A DNA stretch of 64,000 bases from Alistipes putredinis DSM 17216 (lineage in GTDB: Bacteria > Bacteroidota > Bacteroidia > Bacteroidales > Rikenellaceae), in assembly GCF_000154465.1 (NCBI RefSeq), contig NZ_DS499577.1, forward strand, positions 866,013 to 930,012, in the 5' to 3' direction. Under the pieces are notes generated by a model, which searched no databases, was not told where the DNA came from, and saw only the letters and a list, made by a program, of their open reading frames with translations. A program made the position numbers and the translations under genes. Below, piece after piece: positions 17,950-27,530 of this stretch (the stretch's first letter is position 1; every line of letters starts with the position of its first letter).

Positions 17950-19233
17950 ATGTTTAACTCCCGATCTTCCATCTCCATCTCGACGTTTCTTTCTTCACTG
18001 ATTGGATCTATCATGCGCGGGCGACGCTCCGTCCGCTGCGGCCAAACGTGCGAGTACCGCAAGGCCAGACTCATCCTGACCCACGACCCGGGCGAAGAGC
18101 TGTTTCTGGGGGCCCTTCATCCGGCTGCGGCTCTTTTCCGGGAACATATCGATATCCCCGAACTCATCGCCGAACATGCTACTTATCGCAAAGTGCTCGA
18201 GGAGGCCGGAGCGAGGGTACTCACGGTACGTCAGATCCTGCTCGACGGAACCGGCGCGGACGGGAAACCCGCCGACCGGACGAAGCTGGAGAACCTGCGC
18301 CGCTTCGCGGCCGGTTTTCTTACCTTCGACACCCAAAACCTCTCTCCGGAAACAGCCGAGCAGCAAAAGGAGTACCGACAATCCATCCTCGCCAAGACAT
18401 CGCCCCGGGATCTGGTGCGGATTATTCTGCGACAACCGATCATCCGACTGTCGGAAACGCAGATCAACACGGGGCTCAAGGCCGAATATTCGGAAAACCC
18501 CGTGATGAATCTCTTCTATACGCGGGACCAGTTGATAACCACAGCCAAAGGCATCGTAATCGGACGCATGAACTCCCCGCAGCGGGAGAAAGGATGCGAC
18601 ATTCTGCAATTCTGCCTCGAAAAAATCGGCATGAAACCGTTACACCGCATCGAAGGGGAGGGAGCTCATCTCGAAGGCGGGGATTTCTATCCGTTCGGCG
18701 ATACGGCTTTCATCGGCTGCGGGATGCGCACCACGCAACCGGCCATCGATCAGCTTATGGAGCACGACCTGCTGGGCTGCAACCGTCTGGTCGTAGTCAA
18801 GGACCGATTGTTCAGCCAGGCGGAAATGCACTTGGACACCTATTTCAACATTATAGACCGCAATCTGGTGACGCTCACAGCTCGGCGTATGACCACCGAT
18901 CCGGATTCTCCGGATCTGTTGCTGGCCGATATTTATCTCCGAGGTGCAAACGGCGTCTATACCAAAACCGAAGAAGATGTCGGATTCGTCGAATTGTTGA
19001 GGAGCCGTATCGGTGCCGCCATCATCCCCATTTCCGAAGAGGATGCCGACCGGCTGGCGGGTAATTTCCTGACGGTCGGGTCGCGCCGTATCATCGGGGT
19101 AGCGGGCCAGTCCGAAGCCCTGCGGACCGAACTGAAACACCGAGGGGTGAAGGTCACCTGGGTCGGGCTTGACAACCTTTGCAAAGGCTACGGTGCCGCA
19201 CACTGCATGACGCAGGTGCTTCGCAGACGGTGA
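17950..19233 (+). CDS. Arginine deiminase family protein
   Basis: A 427-residue guanidino-group-modifying enzyme. Motifs of the arginine deiminase/amidinotransferase fold appear in order: ILTHDPGEE near the N-terminus, LFYTRDQ (catalytic Asp, about 190), HLEGGDF (about 241), MHLDTYF (catalytic His, about 295) and the nucleophile cysteine in GAAHCMTQ (about 418). Canonical ArcA has a GGPRCM-like context, so the last motif deviates and the substrate may differ. The first ~21 residues are Ser-rich and unusual; an ATG at 18013 (MRGRRSVRC) is an alternative start. No arcBC neighbours are present. Confidence 0.85.
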   Translation: MFNSRSSISISTFLSSLIGSIMRGRRSVRCGQTCEYRKARLILTHDPGEELFLGALHPAAALFREHIDIPELIAEHATYRKVLEEAGARVLTVRQILLDGTGADGKPADRTKLENLRRFAAGFLTFDTQNLSPETAEQQKEYRQSILAKTSPRDLVRIILRQPIIRLSETQINTGLKAEYSENPVMNLFYTRDQLITTAKGIVIGRMNSPQREKGCDILQFCLEKIGMKPLHRIEGEGAHLEGGDFYPFGDTAFIGCGMRTTQPAIDQLMEHDLLGCNRLVVVKDRLFSQAEMHLDTYFNIIDRNLVTLTARRMTTDPDSPDLLLADIYLRGANGVYTKTEEDVGFVELLRSRIGAAIIPISEEDADRLAGNFLTVGSRRIIGVAGQSEALRTELKHRGVKVTWVGLDNLCKGYGAAHCMTQVLRRR

Positions 19234-19474
19234 AGACTGTCCTCCGACGTATGTAAAAAAGACACTCCGGGGAAGTGAAAAGTTTTTCCGGGAGCGACCG
19301 TTGTCGCAATGTTCCGAAAGAATATGGCCGCTGTTGCCCGGCAAGGAGCGAAATCGGTTGTTATGTTCCGTTCATACGGGTCAGACGGGAAACTTTCCGC
19401 TTCCGGATGCGGGTAAGTTTCTTATAGAATACGACTTACTTCCGACGAAATGTGCGGCGGAAGGCTCTTTCACG

Positions 19475-19503
19475 AAAAATCCCCGGTCGAAAGACCGGGG
19501 ATC
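19475..19503 (-). terminator. Terminator of mdh
   Basis: On the minus strand ATCCCCGGTC, a short loop and GACCGGGGAT are followed by a T-run, 22 bp after the mdh stop. Confidence 0.85.
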
Positions 19504-19525
19504 TGCTATCGTTGTCGGCAAACGC

Positions 19526-20467
19526 TTACAACGCCTTGATCTCGTGAAGCACCTGGTTGGTCTTGCGGACCGCAGCAGCCGATGCCTCGAATTTGGCAGC
19601 CTCCTCCTTGGTGAGGTCGAGTTTGACGATCTTCTCGATACCCTTGCGGCCGATCACGGCGGGAACACCGATACAGATGTCGTTCTGGCCGTATTCGCCT
19701 TCGAGGTAGCAGCAGCAGGGGACGATCTTCTTCTGATCATGCAGGATCGATTCGACCATCATCGAAGCAGCGGCGCCCGGAGCATACCAGGCCGAAGTGC
19801 CGATGAGTTTGGTCAGCGTGGCACCGCCGACCATCGTGCTGGCGACAGCCTCTTCGAGTTTCTTCTTCGAGGCGAATTGCGTCACGGGCACGCCATTGAC
19901 CGAAGCCTTCGAAAGCAGCGGAATCATCGTCGTATCGCCATGACCGCCGATCACCATGCCGTCCACGTTGTTGATGTTGGCGCCGGTGGCTTTCGCCAGG
20001 TAACATTTGAAACGGGCCGAATCCAAGGCGCCACCCATGCCGATAATCCGGTTTTTGGGAAGTCCCGAAGCCTTGAGCGCCAGATAAGTCAGCGTATCCA
20101 TCGGGTTGGCGACCACGATGATGATCGCGCGGGGCGAATATTTCACCACGTTCTCGATCACACCTTTCATAATGTTGGCGTTGGTGCCGATCAACTCCTC
20201 GCGGGTCATACCCGGCTTGCGGGGAATACCCGAGGTGATCACCACCACGTCCGAGTTGGCAGTCTGCTTGTAATCGTTGGTCACGCCGACGAGCTTCGTA
20301 TCGAAATCCATCAGCGTAGAACACTGGTACATATCCAGCATCTTACCCTCCGACAGGCCCTCTTTGATGTCGATGAGGACCACTTCGCTCGCCACTTCGC
20401 GGCAAGCCATCACATTGGCGCAAGTAGCGCCTACGGCGCCCGCGCCCACAACTGTTACCTTTGACAT
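19526..20467 (-). CDS. mdh: Malate dehydrogenase
   Basis: A 313-residue NAD-dependent dehydrogenase of the LDH-like (type 3) malate dehydrogenase group. It has the Rossmann motif GAGAVGATCAN at the N-terminus, the substrate-binding arginine loop GIPRKPGMTREEL, the VVANPMDTLTYLALK motif and the catalytic histidine in IGGHGDTTM (about residue 174). It interconverts malate and oxaloacetate, in anaerobic Bacteroidales usually toward fumarate and succinate. Monocistronic, with its own terminator. Confidence 0.95.
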   Translation of the reverse strand: MSKVTVVGAGAVGATCANVMACREVASEVVLIDIKEGLSEGKMLDMYQCSTLMDFDTKLVGVTNDYKQTANSDVVVITSGIPRKPGMTREELIGTNANIMKGVIENVVKYSPRAIIIVVANPMDTLTYLALKASGLPKNRIIGMGGALDSARFKCYLAKATGANINNVDGMVIGGHGDTTMIPLLSKASVNGVPVTQFASKKKLEEAVASTMVGGATLTKLIGTSAWYAPGAAASMMVESILHDQKKIVPCCCYLEGEYGQNDICIGVPAVIGRKGIEKIVKLDLTKEEAAKFEASAAAVRKTNQVLHEIKAL

Positions 20468-20650
20468 AATGTTATAGTTTTAAGGCGAGTCCGACGTATT
20501 GATTTCGGATGTAAAACAAAAATACTGTCACAACAGAACACGTCGGACTCACGTTACGGTATCTTTTGATGCCGGATTCTATCCTGACACTCCCTGCCGA
20601 CACCCGTCGAAAACGGGAGGCTGCGGGGTTCGATTTACATCGAACGAATA

Positions 20651-21028
20651 TTAGCCGATCAACTCTTTGTACTGCGCGTCGGTAAGCAGCGACTCGCACT
20701 CCTTGGGATCGGTCAGTTTCACTTTGACGAGCCAACCCTCTCCGTAGGGATCGCGGTTCACGATGGAGGGATCGGCATCCACTGCAGGGTTGAACTCCAA
20801 CACTTCGGCGCCGACGGGAATGAAAGCGTCGCTCACGGTCTTCACGGCCTCGATCGAGCCGAAGACGTCACCGGCGGACAAGGTTTCGCCGACGGTCGGA
20901 ACATCGACGAATACGATGTCGCCCAACTGGCTCTGTGCGAAATCGGTAATGCCGATAAAAGCCTCACCGCCCTCTACGCGGCACCATTCGTGGTCATTGG
21001 AATACTTCAGATTTGCAGGTACGTTCAT
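20651..21028 (-). CDS. gcvH: Glycine cleavage system H protein
   Basis: A 125-residue lipoyl carrier protein that shuttles the aminomethyl group between the P, T and L proteins of glycine cleavage. The lipoylated lysine is K63 in GSIEAVKTVSD. The C-terminal NRDPYGEGWLVKVKL is typical. No gcvP or gcvT is adjacent. A Bacteroidetes promoter lies 59 bp upstream. The 183-bp gap to mdh contains no gene. Confidence 0.96.
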   Translation of the reverse strand: MNVPANLKYSNDHEWCRVEGGEAFIGITDFAQSQLGDIVFVDVPTVGETLSAGDVFGSIEAVKTVSDAFIPVGAEVLEFNPAVDADPSIVNRDPYGEGWLVKVKLTDPKECESLLTDAQYKELIG

Positions 21029-21086
21029 AATTTTCGGTATTTGAATTGGTTAAAATGAAATTTATTCGCGGTCTAAAATATCATTG

Positions 21087-21116
21087 CAAATATAAGGTTA
21101 TTTTTCGTTCGGCCAA
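21087..21116 (-). promoter_or_regulatory. Predicted gcvH promoter
   Basis: On the minus strand TTG (21114-21116), 19 bp and TATATTTG (21087-21094). Confidence 0.65.
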
Positions 21117-21126
21117 CGTTATCCTG

Positions 21127-21906
21127 TTATTTTTTTAACACGCAGCCCGTCCCGTCCGTTCGAGCCGTCCGCTTCCCCTCGATAACGAACTCTATCTCCC
21201 GGAACAGGTACCCTTCGGTACGGCCGTCGGGCAGCTCCAGCAGTAGCTCTCCCGAAGGGCGCACGCCCCGCAGCACGGCCTCCACTGTCCGGCCGTCGGG
21301 ATAACGGTACCGATGCCGCTCTCCGAGCCGGTACATCCGCCGCCGGTAGTCGGCCTGTAGCGCCTCCCGATCCCCTTTCTCGAGTTGTTCGTACCGGGCA
21401 GCCAGACAGTCGCCCAAGCGGTGCAGCACCTCCTGCCGATCGTATTCGCAGCCAGTTTCGAGGCACATCGACGACGGGTTCGGCAACGACGGATCGAACC
21501 GGGTCTGATTGACGTTCACCCCGATTCCGACGATCGTACGCGACAGACGGTCGCCCGTCAGGTTGTGTTCGATCAGGATGCCGACCAGCTTGCGGTCGCC
21601 CGCATAGATGTCGTTCGTCCATTTGATCCGGGCGTCGATGCCGTAACCGCCGAAAAGGTCCGTCAAAGCCAAAGCTACCGCTTCCGAAAGCAGAAACTGT
21701 TCCGAAACGGGCAGGAAACGGGGTTCCCATACCAGCGAGAACATCAGGTTGCGTCCCTCCTCGCTGCTCCAGGTATGCCCCCGCTGGCCGCGTCCGGCAG
21801 TCTGCCGCTCGGCGCAGATCGCATCGCCGTGTCCGTAGCGAGGATTCCGGGCCTCGTCGTTGGTCGAGGTCGTCTCTTCGAGAAAGTGATAACGGGTCCT
21901 GTGCAT
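21127..21906 (-). CDS. birA: Biotin--[acetyl-CoA-carboxylase] ligase
   Basis: A 259-residue biotin protein ligase that forms biotinyl-AMP and transfers biotin to carboxyl-carrier lysines. It has STNDEA, the adenylate loop GRGQRG (residues 38-43), KWTNDIY and GIGVNVNQT, then a C-terminal SH3-like domain. It lacks the N-terminal DNA-binding domain of E. coli BirA, so it is ligase-only. It starts 10 bp after dapD and is co-transcribed with it. Confidence 0.93.
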   Translation of the reverse strand: MHRTRYHFLEETTSTNDEARNPRYGHGDAICAERQTAGRGQRGHTWSSEEGRNLMFSLVWEPRFLPVSEQFLLSEAVALALTDLFGGYGIDARIKWTNDIYAGDRKLVGILIEHNLTGDRLSRTIVGIGVNVNQTRFDPSLPNPSSMCLETGCEYDRQEVLHRLGDCLAARYEQLEKGDREALQADYRRRMYRLGERHRYRYPDGRTVEAVLRGVRPSGELLLELPDGRTEGYLFREIEFVIEGKRTARTDGTGCVLKK

Positions 21907-21916
21907 CCGAAAGGTA

Positions 21917-22744
21917 CTATACCGAAACTCCGAAATCCCGGAGCGCCGCGGTGAGCGAAGTTTTCTTGTCGGTGGACTCCTTGCGGCGTCCGATAATCAG
22001 CGCACAGGGAACGCCGTACTCCCCGGCCGGGAAACGCTTGGGGTAGCTGCCCGGAATGACCACCGATCCGGCGGGGACGTATCCCTTGTACTGTTTGGGT
22101 TCCGCCTCCGTTACGTCGATAATATGCGTCGATCCGGTAATCACCACGCCGGCGCCCAGCACCGATTCGCGGCAGATGTGCGCCCCTTCGACCACGATGG
22201 CCCGGGAGCCGATGAAACAGTCGTCCTCGATGATGACGGGGGCCGCCTGCACGGGTTCCAGCACACCGCCCACGCCCACACCGCCGCTCAGGTGGACGCG
22301 CTCGCCGACCTGGGCGCAGGAGCCGACCGTCGCCCACGTATCGACCATCGTGCCGGCACCGACCCAGGCTCCGATATTGACGTAGGAGGGCATCAGGATC
22401 GCCCCCGGCGAAATGTAAGCTCCGTAGCGCGCCACGGCGTGCGGTACAACCCGTACGCCCAGCTCCTCGTAGCCGTGCTTGAGGTCCATTTTGTCGTGCC
22501 ATTCGAGTTCTCCGGCCCGCATGGTGCGCATCTCCTGCATCGGAAAATAGAGCAGAATCGCCTTCTTGACCCACTCATTGACCTGCCATTGGCTCCGGGA
22601 CGGATCGATGGGTTCGGCCGTTCGCAGGCGGCCCTTGTCCAGTTCTTCGATAACGGCGCGGACCGCCTCCCGCACACGGGACTCCGCAAGCAATGCCCGG
22701 TCGTTCCAGGCCTCTTCGATAATTTGTCGCAACTGATTGTCCAT
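21917..22744 (-). CDS. dapD: 2,3,4,5-tetrahydropyridine-2,6-dicarboxylate N-succinyltransferase
   Basis: A 275-residue lysine/diaminopimelate biosynthesis enzyme that succinylates tetrahydrodipicolinate with succinyl-CoA. The N-terminal helical domain precedes a left-handed beta-helix of hexapeptide repeats (AYISPGAILMPSYVNIGAWV, later CFIGSRAIVVEGAHI). The conserved GGVGVGGVLEPVQAAP segment is present. Length is normal. It is first in a dapD-birA operon; the aspartokinase feeding the same pathway is at 25203. Confidence 0.96.
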   Translation of the reverse strand: MDNQLRQIIEEAWNDRALLAESRVREAVRAVIEELDKGRLRTAEPIDPSRSQWQVNEWVKKAILLYFPMQEMRTMRAGELEWHDKMDLKHGYEELGVRVVPHAVARYGAYISPGAILMPSYVNIGAWVGAGTMVDTWATVGSCAQVGERVHLSGGVGVGGVLEPVQAAPVIIEDDCFIGSRAIVVEGAHICRESVLGAGVVITGSTHIIDVTEAEPKQYKGYVPAGSVVIPGSYPKRFPAGEYGVPCALIIGRRKESTDKKTSLTAALRDFGVSV

Positions 22745-22933
22745 TCCTGTTTTTCGCTTTCGTTATTCCGGTTTCAAAGTTACAAAATTCTCCTGCGGAT
22801 CGCCGGATGCCGGCAACTTTTTCGTATATTCTGCGAATATATGGAATGTTCGGACAATCTTTGCGAACAAACCTGCACGATTGCGCCGGACTTTTCGTAT
22901 ATTTGTCTTTCGAAACCCTTCAAATACTAAAAT

Positions 22934-25072
22934 ATGTTAAAACACGTTAAAATTACTTTGGCGGTTTTCTGTGCCGCTGCTGCACTTACCGCCTGTAAGT
23001 CATCTATGAAAATCAAACACCTGCCTTATCCCGATGCCGAGCGTACGGAAGTCGTGGATAACTACTTCGGCACCGAAGTCGCCGACCCCTACCGCTGGCT
23101 CGAAGACGACCGTTCGGAACAGACGGCCGCCTGGGTCGCTGCCGAAAATGCCGTGACGCAGAATTACCTGGATCAAATTCCGTTCCGCGAGGCGATGCGT
23201 GCCCGCCTGACCGAGCTGTGGGCTTATCCCTGGGAGGGAGCTCCGGCTAAATTCGGGGATTATTACTATTTTTACCGCAACGACGGACGACAGAACCAGG
23301 CCGTGCTGTACCGCCAGGCTTCGCTCGACGCCGAGCCGGAGGTATTCCTCGATCCCAACACGCTCTCCGAGGACGGAACGGTTGCGCTGTCGGGCATCTC
23401 TTTCTCGGAAGATGGCCGCTACCTGGCTTATGCGGCTTCGGCTTCAGGTTCGGACTGGAGCGACATTCATGTCATCCGTACGGCGGACAAGCAGCCCACG
23501 GGCGATATCGTAAAATGGGTGAAGCTCTCCAACGCAGTGTGGACACCCGACGAAAAGGGATTCTATTACAGTACGTTCGACGTTCCGGAAGCGGGCGTCT
23601 ATTCTTCCCAGAACCAATATCAGAAGGTATATTATCACACGCTCGGTAAGCCTCAGTCTTCCGATCGTCTGATTCATATGGACACACAACATCCGTTGCG
23701 CTATTTCGCTTCCAGTGTCAGCAAGGACGGCAAGTGGCTTTTCATCACGGCATCGGAGGGTACGTCGGGCAGTGAGATCCTCTACCGAAAAAGCAGCGAT
23801 AAGAAGTTCAAGGTGCTGCTTCCCGGCTTTGCCAACGACCACGAGATTATTCGCGCCGAGAACGATAAACTTTACGTGCGTACCAACCTCGATGCTCCCA
23901 ACTACCGCGTGATCCGCATCGACCTGAATAATCCTTCGGTGATCGAGGAGATTATCCCCGAAAATCCGAAGAATATGCTTGAGATCGTCAGCAAACCGGG
24001 CGACTATATGATGGCTTCCTACCTGGAGGATGCCCAAAGCCAGGTTTACCAGTACGATTGGAACGGCAAGCTCATTCGGAAAGTCGAGCTGCCCGCCATC
24101 GGATCGGCAGGCGGATTCTCCGGTAAAAAAGGCGAAACGGAGGCCTTCTATTCGCTGACCAACTTCACGACACCTTCGACCGTTTACCGTTACGACCTCG
24201 CAACGGGCGAATCGACCCTGTATAAGCGTCCCGAAGTGAAATTCAGCCCCGAAGACTACACTACGGAACAGGTGTTCTACACCAGCAAGGACGGCACGAA
24301 AGTCCCGATGTTCATCGTCTATCGCAACGGACTGAAGCTCGACGGCAACAACCCCTGTTACCTCTACGCTTACGGTGGGTTCCAAGTCAGCCTCGCGCCC
24401 TGGTTCAACCCGGCTGCCATTATGTTCATGGAACAGGGCGGCGTTTATTGCGTAGCCAACCTGCGCGGCGGCCTGGAATACGGAGAAGAGTGGCACAGGG
24501 GCGGCATGCTGGACAAAAAACAGAATGTTTTCGATGATTTCATCGCAGCGGCCGAATACCTCATTGCCAACAAATATACCTCGTCGAAGAAACTCGCCAT
24601 CGCGGGCGGTTCGAACGGCGGCCTGCTGGTGGGTGCCTGCGAAGTGCAGCGTCCCGACCTGTTCGGCGTCTGCCTGCCGGCGGTCGGCGTGATGGACATG
24701 CTCCGCTACCACAAGTTCACCATCGGCTGGGGCTGGGTCGTAGAGTACGGCTCGAGCGACGACGAGGAGCAGTTCGGCTACCTCTACAAATACTCCCCGC
24801 TGCATAACATCAAGAAGGGCACGAAGTATCCTGCGACGCTGATAACGACTGCCGACCACGATGACCGTGTCGTGCCGGCTCATTCGTTCAAGTTCGCCGC
24901 CGAGATGCAGTACGCCCAGGGCGGCGACGCTCCGATCCTGATCCGCATCGACACCAAGGCGGGCCACGGCGCCGGCAAACCCGTCTCGAAGCGCATCGAA
25001 GAGGCTACCGACGTGTTCTCGTTCCTGTTCGAGAATACGGACACGCCTTACAAGACGGTCGAAACGAAATAA
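22934..25072 (+). CDS. Prolyl oligopeptidase family (S9A) serine peptidase
   Basis: A 712-residue peptidase with a lipoprotein-like signal (LTACKSS) and start at the first ATG. After an N-terminal segment (YPDAERTEVVDNYFGTEVAD) comes a seven-blade propeller to about residue 430, then the hydrolase domain. The nucleophile is in AIAGGSNGGLL (about 560), the acid in DHDDRVVPAHS (about 642) and the histidine in TKAGHGAGKP (about 677). It cleaves peptides after proline; exposure on the periplasmic or surface side is inferred from the lipobox. It is the second S9 peptidase of the window. A weak TATATTTG box lies at 22898-22905. Confidence 0.93.
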   Translation: MLKHVKITLAVFCAAAALTACKSSMKIKHLPYPDAERTEVVDNYFGTEVADPYRWLEDDRSEQTAAWVAAENAVTQNYLDQIPFREAMRARLTELWAYPWEGAPAKFGDYYYFYRNDGRQNQAVLYRQASLDAEPEVFLDPNTLSEDGTVALSGISFSEDGRYLAYAASASGSDWSDIHVIRTADKQPTGDIVKWVKLSNAVWTPDEKGFYYSTFDVPEAGVYSSQNQYQKVYYHTLGKPQSSDRLIHMDTQHPLRYFASSVSKDGKWLFITASEGTSGSEILYRKSSDKKFKVLLPGFANDHEIIRAENDKLYVRTNLDAPNYRVIRIDLNNPSVIEEIIPENPKNMLEIVSKPGDYMMASYLEDAQSQVYQYDWNGKLIRKVELPAIGSAGGFSGKKGETEAFYSLTNFTTPSTVYRYDLATGESTLYKRPEVKFSPEDYTTEQVFYTSKDGTKVPMFIVYRNGLKLDGNNPCYLYAYGGFQVSLAPWFNPAAIMFMEQGGVYCVANLRGGLEYGEEWHRGGMLDKKQNVFDDFIAAAEYLIANKYTSSKKLAIAGGSNGGLLVGACEVQRPDLFGVCLPAVGVMDMLRYHKFTIGWGWVVEYGSSDDEEQFGYLYKYSPLHNIKKGTKYPATLITTADHDDRVVPAHSFKFAAEMQYAQGGDAPILIRIDTKAGHGAGKPVSKRIEEATDVFSFLFENTDTPYKTVETK

Positions 25073-25202
25073 TGCTATTCCGGTCGCATGTCCGAAACTT
25101 CGTTGAAAACGGAGTTTCGGAAGCAGCCGGGCCGATCCCGATGCGGGTCCGGAACCCGGCACGACGAAGTACCGGCCGATAACCATACTGTTTTATTGAG
25201 CG

Positions 25203-26459
25203 ATGAAAGTTTACAAGTTCGGCGGCGCATCGGTCCGCAACGCGGACGGTGTGCAAAACCTGCTGAAGATCATCGGTGACGAACGGGATCTGTTCATCAT
25301 CGTATCGGCAATGGGTAAGACCACGAATGCCTTGGAGAAGGTTTTCGAAGGGTTGCAGAAGGGCGACAAAGCCTTCTCGATGGAGCACATCACCGCGCTG
25401 AGGCAATACCACGCCGAAATCGTAAACGAACTGTACGGCGCTCCGACCCGGCTCGAGAAGATCGAACGGCTTTTCGGGGAGCTCGAACAGGTGGCGACCG
25501 AAACGGTCTATCGTCCGGAAGACGCCGAGCTGTGGTACGACACCGTCGTCGCTTTCGGCGAGCTGATCTCGACGACGATCATTTCGGAGTACCTCTCCGA
25601 ACGGGGTATCGACAATTGCTGGCTCGATATGCGACGTTGCTTCCGCACCGAACAGCGACACAAGGACGCCTCGGTCGATATCGCCGCATCGCGGACTCTG
25701 CTGCGCAACGCCATGAAACAGTCTAAGGCCTGTATTTTCATCGGGCAGGGCTTTATCGGAGGTGCTCCGGACGGCACGACCACTACCCTGGGACGCGAAG
25801 GTTCGGATTACTCGGCAGCGGTGGCGGCCAATATCCTCGACGCGGAATCCATGTCGGTATGGAAAGATGTGGACGGCATCCTGAATGCCGACCCGAAGGT
25901 TTTCCCCGATGCGGTGCAGATCGCGGAACTGAACTACCTGGACACCATCGAGCTGGCTTACAGCGGGGCACAGATCATCCACCCCAAAACGATCAAACCG
26001 CTGCAAAACAAGAACATCCCGCTCTACGTGCGGCCTTTCGGGGACAAGCGAAAACCGGGCACGGTGATTCGCCGTATGTCGGCGCCGATCGAGGTTCCGA
26101 TTCTGATTCTGAAGAAGGATCAGGTATTGCTGACGATCCGTTCGCGGGACTTTTCCTTCGTGCTCGAAGAGAAATTCGCGGCGATCTTCTCCCTGCTGGA
26201 GCGATACCGTATCAAGGTCAATCTGGTGCATAACTCGGCGGTGAACCTCAGCCTCTGCGTGGATAACTCCTGGCATATCGACGAGGCGATCCAAGCCCTC
26301 CGAAACGAGGAGTTCGACGTAATGAAGGTCGAGAACATGGAGTTGCTCACCATCCGGGGCTATAACGGCGATTTGATGGAGCGATATGCTTCGGGGCCGG
26401 AGGTTTTTCTGTTGCAGAGAACTCAATCGACGGCCCGTATTGTCCGGAAAAACCGGTAG
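25203..26459 (+). CDS. lysC: Aspartate kinase
   Basis: A 418-residue enzyme phosphorylating aspartate as the first step to lysine, DAP, threonine and methionine. It has KFGGASV at the N-terminus, the TTLGREGSDYSAAVAA substrate loop and KDVDGILNADPKVFPDA. C-terminal ACT-type regulatory repeats (from about residue 300, DQVLLTIRSRDFSFVLEEKF) suggest feedback control. Length matches monofunctional Bacteroidetes aspartokinases. It marks the end of the GC-rich backbone; the next genes are AT-rich. Confidence 0.94.
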   Translation: MKVYKFGGASVRNADGVQNLLKIIGDERDLFIIVSAMGKTTNALEKVFEGLQKGDKAFSMEHITALRQYHAEIVNELYGAPTRLEKIERLFGELEQVATETVYRPEDAELWYDTVVAFGELISTTIISEYLSERGIDNCWLDMRRCFRTEQRHKDASVDIAASRTLLRNAMKQSKACIFIGQGFIGGAPDGTTTTLGREGSDYSAAVAANILDAESMSVWKDVDGILNADPKVFPDAVQIAELNYLDTIELAYSGAQIIHPKTIKPLQNKNIPLYVRPFGDKRKPGTVIRRMSAPIEVPILILKKDQVLLTIRSRDFSFVLEEKFAAIFSLLERYRIKVNLVHNSAVNLSLCVDNSWHIDEAIQALRNEEFDVMKVENMELLTIRGYNGDLMERYASGPEVFLLQRTQSTARIVRKNR

Positions 26460-26507
26460 TCCAACTTCGAAAAAAGACGCTAAAATAAAAGAAGAGAAGT
26501 GGGGTCG

Positions 26508-26858
26508 ATGTTGGACGAATACAAGAAAAACATTAGAAAACCGAATCCGGAGGAGCTACGACTCATTAAGTTTTTGGTACAAAAGGCATCTTTGAATATG
26601 TCCGAGGGCTGGGAAAGATCTTTGACTGTTTCTTGTTTGAATGATGGAGGAATGGGCAGTATGAAATTATATATGTCTTTACCGCCGAAAGAAATAATAT
26701 CAACGATTTTTGTCAGTGAGTGCTCTTTTAAGGATTCTGATGGAATAGATGTGTTAGCCTCATTATATCTCGATCAAGATCATGAGATTTGTGAAGTGGA
26801 TATTTGGAAAGCTGATTTTTCTCCTTTGATAAGGATCTCTTCGGATATTAGCTTATAA
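26508..26858 (+). CDS. DUF6984 family protein
   Basis: A 116-residue small protein matching DUF6984: an N-terminal ELRLIKFLV helix, the DGGMGSMKL centre and the terminal DIWKADFSPLIR signature. The ATG at 26508 is preferred over a GTG at 26499. Family members often sit in toxin-immunity neighbourhoods; a role as an immunity-type protein is inference. It starts 48 bp after lysC but its composition is much more AT-rich, so it is probably the first gene of the acquired segment. Confidence 0.75.
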   Translation: MLDEYKKNIRKPNPEELRLIKFLVQKASLNMSEGWERSLTVSCLNDGGMGSMKLYMSLPPKEIISTIFVSECSFKDSDGIDVLASLYLDQDHEICEVDIWKADFSPLIRISSDISL

Positions 26859-26937
26859 AACGGAGGAACATGGGAGATTTGGGATATTCGAAGCATGCAT
26901 TTCGTGTAAATGGTGAAACTTATTATCCTGGAAAATT

Positions 26938-27437
26938 ATGAAAAAATTAATAATTTTATTGATCAGTCTTTTCTTCATTGCCTCCTGTGCCGTTGTAAAA
27001 TCCAGCAGAATAGTTGGAAAATGTTACTTGGGTTATCCTTATCGCCAGATTATGGTATTCATTTGTATGCTGAGTTTTATGCCGATAGTACGTTTTTATA
27101 TAGGTCAGCTGGCTGTTATGATATAATCGGCCATTGGTACATAAGCGGTGATACAGTGATTTTATCTTCGCCAAATTTCAATGTCGAAACTCGTCCTATT
27201 GATCTTTATATTTTTGCAGAAGAAGAGATTACAGATTGGCGTTTTCCTGATGAGTATTATAAATTTACGGATATGGAGGGTAATAGAGATGCATATATTA
27301 TTAAAGGAGATACTTTATATCCTGTACTGAAAAACGGGAAGTCTCTAATAGAATATTTGTACGCAATACCGAAACCGGGCCCTGAATTAGGTCTATATAA
27401 TAGAGGAATTTATTTTGGGCCGAAAAAAGATAAGTAA
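26938..27437 (+). pseudogene. Lipocalin-like small lipoprotein, frameshifted
   Basis: The ATG at 26938 gives a lipoprotein signal (MKKLIILLISLFFIASCA), then KSSRIVGKCYL. After about 35 codons the natural sequence moves to the next frame (SLSPDYGIHLYAEFYADSTF, then GHWYISGDTVILSSP) and runs to 27437. The neighbour at 27531 shows the intended order in one frame (SVRPGKLTGKWF, then GAWRIEGDTVILWSPDF). One base change near 27035 therefore split this copy. The two genes are diverged tandem duplicates. Confidence 0.75.
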
Positions 27438-27449
27438 TCTTTGATTGTT

Positions 27450-27482
27450 ACTGCCGGACTTAATGTCCGGCAGTTTTCTTTT
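27450..27482 (+). terminator. Terminator between the tandem lipoprotein genes
   Basis: A perfect 10-bp stem (ACTGCCGGAC with GTCCGGCAGT), loop TTAAT, followed by a T-rich run. Confidence 0.85.
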
Positions 27483-27510
27483 GTAGATTGGTGAATTTTA
27501 TCTATCTTTC
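27480..27510 (+). promoter_or_regulatory. Promoter of the second lipoprotein copy
   Basis: TTTG (27480-27483), a 19-bp spacer and TATCTTTC (27503-27510), one base from consensus. Confidence 0.55.
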
Positions 27511-27530
27511 TACAAAGAAAAAATGTAATT

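Noticed and set aside
23444..25186. Long minus-strand open frame (580 codons) opposite the S9A peptidase
   Set aside because: It is a GC-rich antisense shadow: the + strand gene has full catalytic motifs and the antisense product shows no domain pattern.
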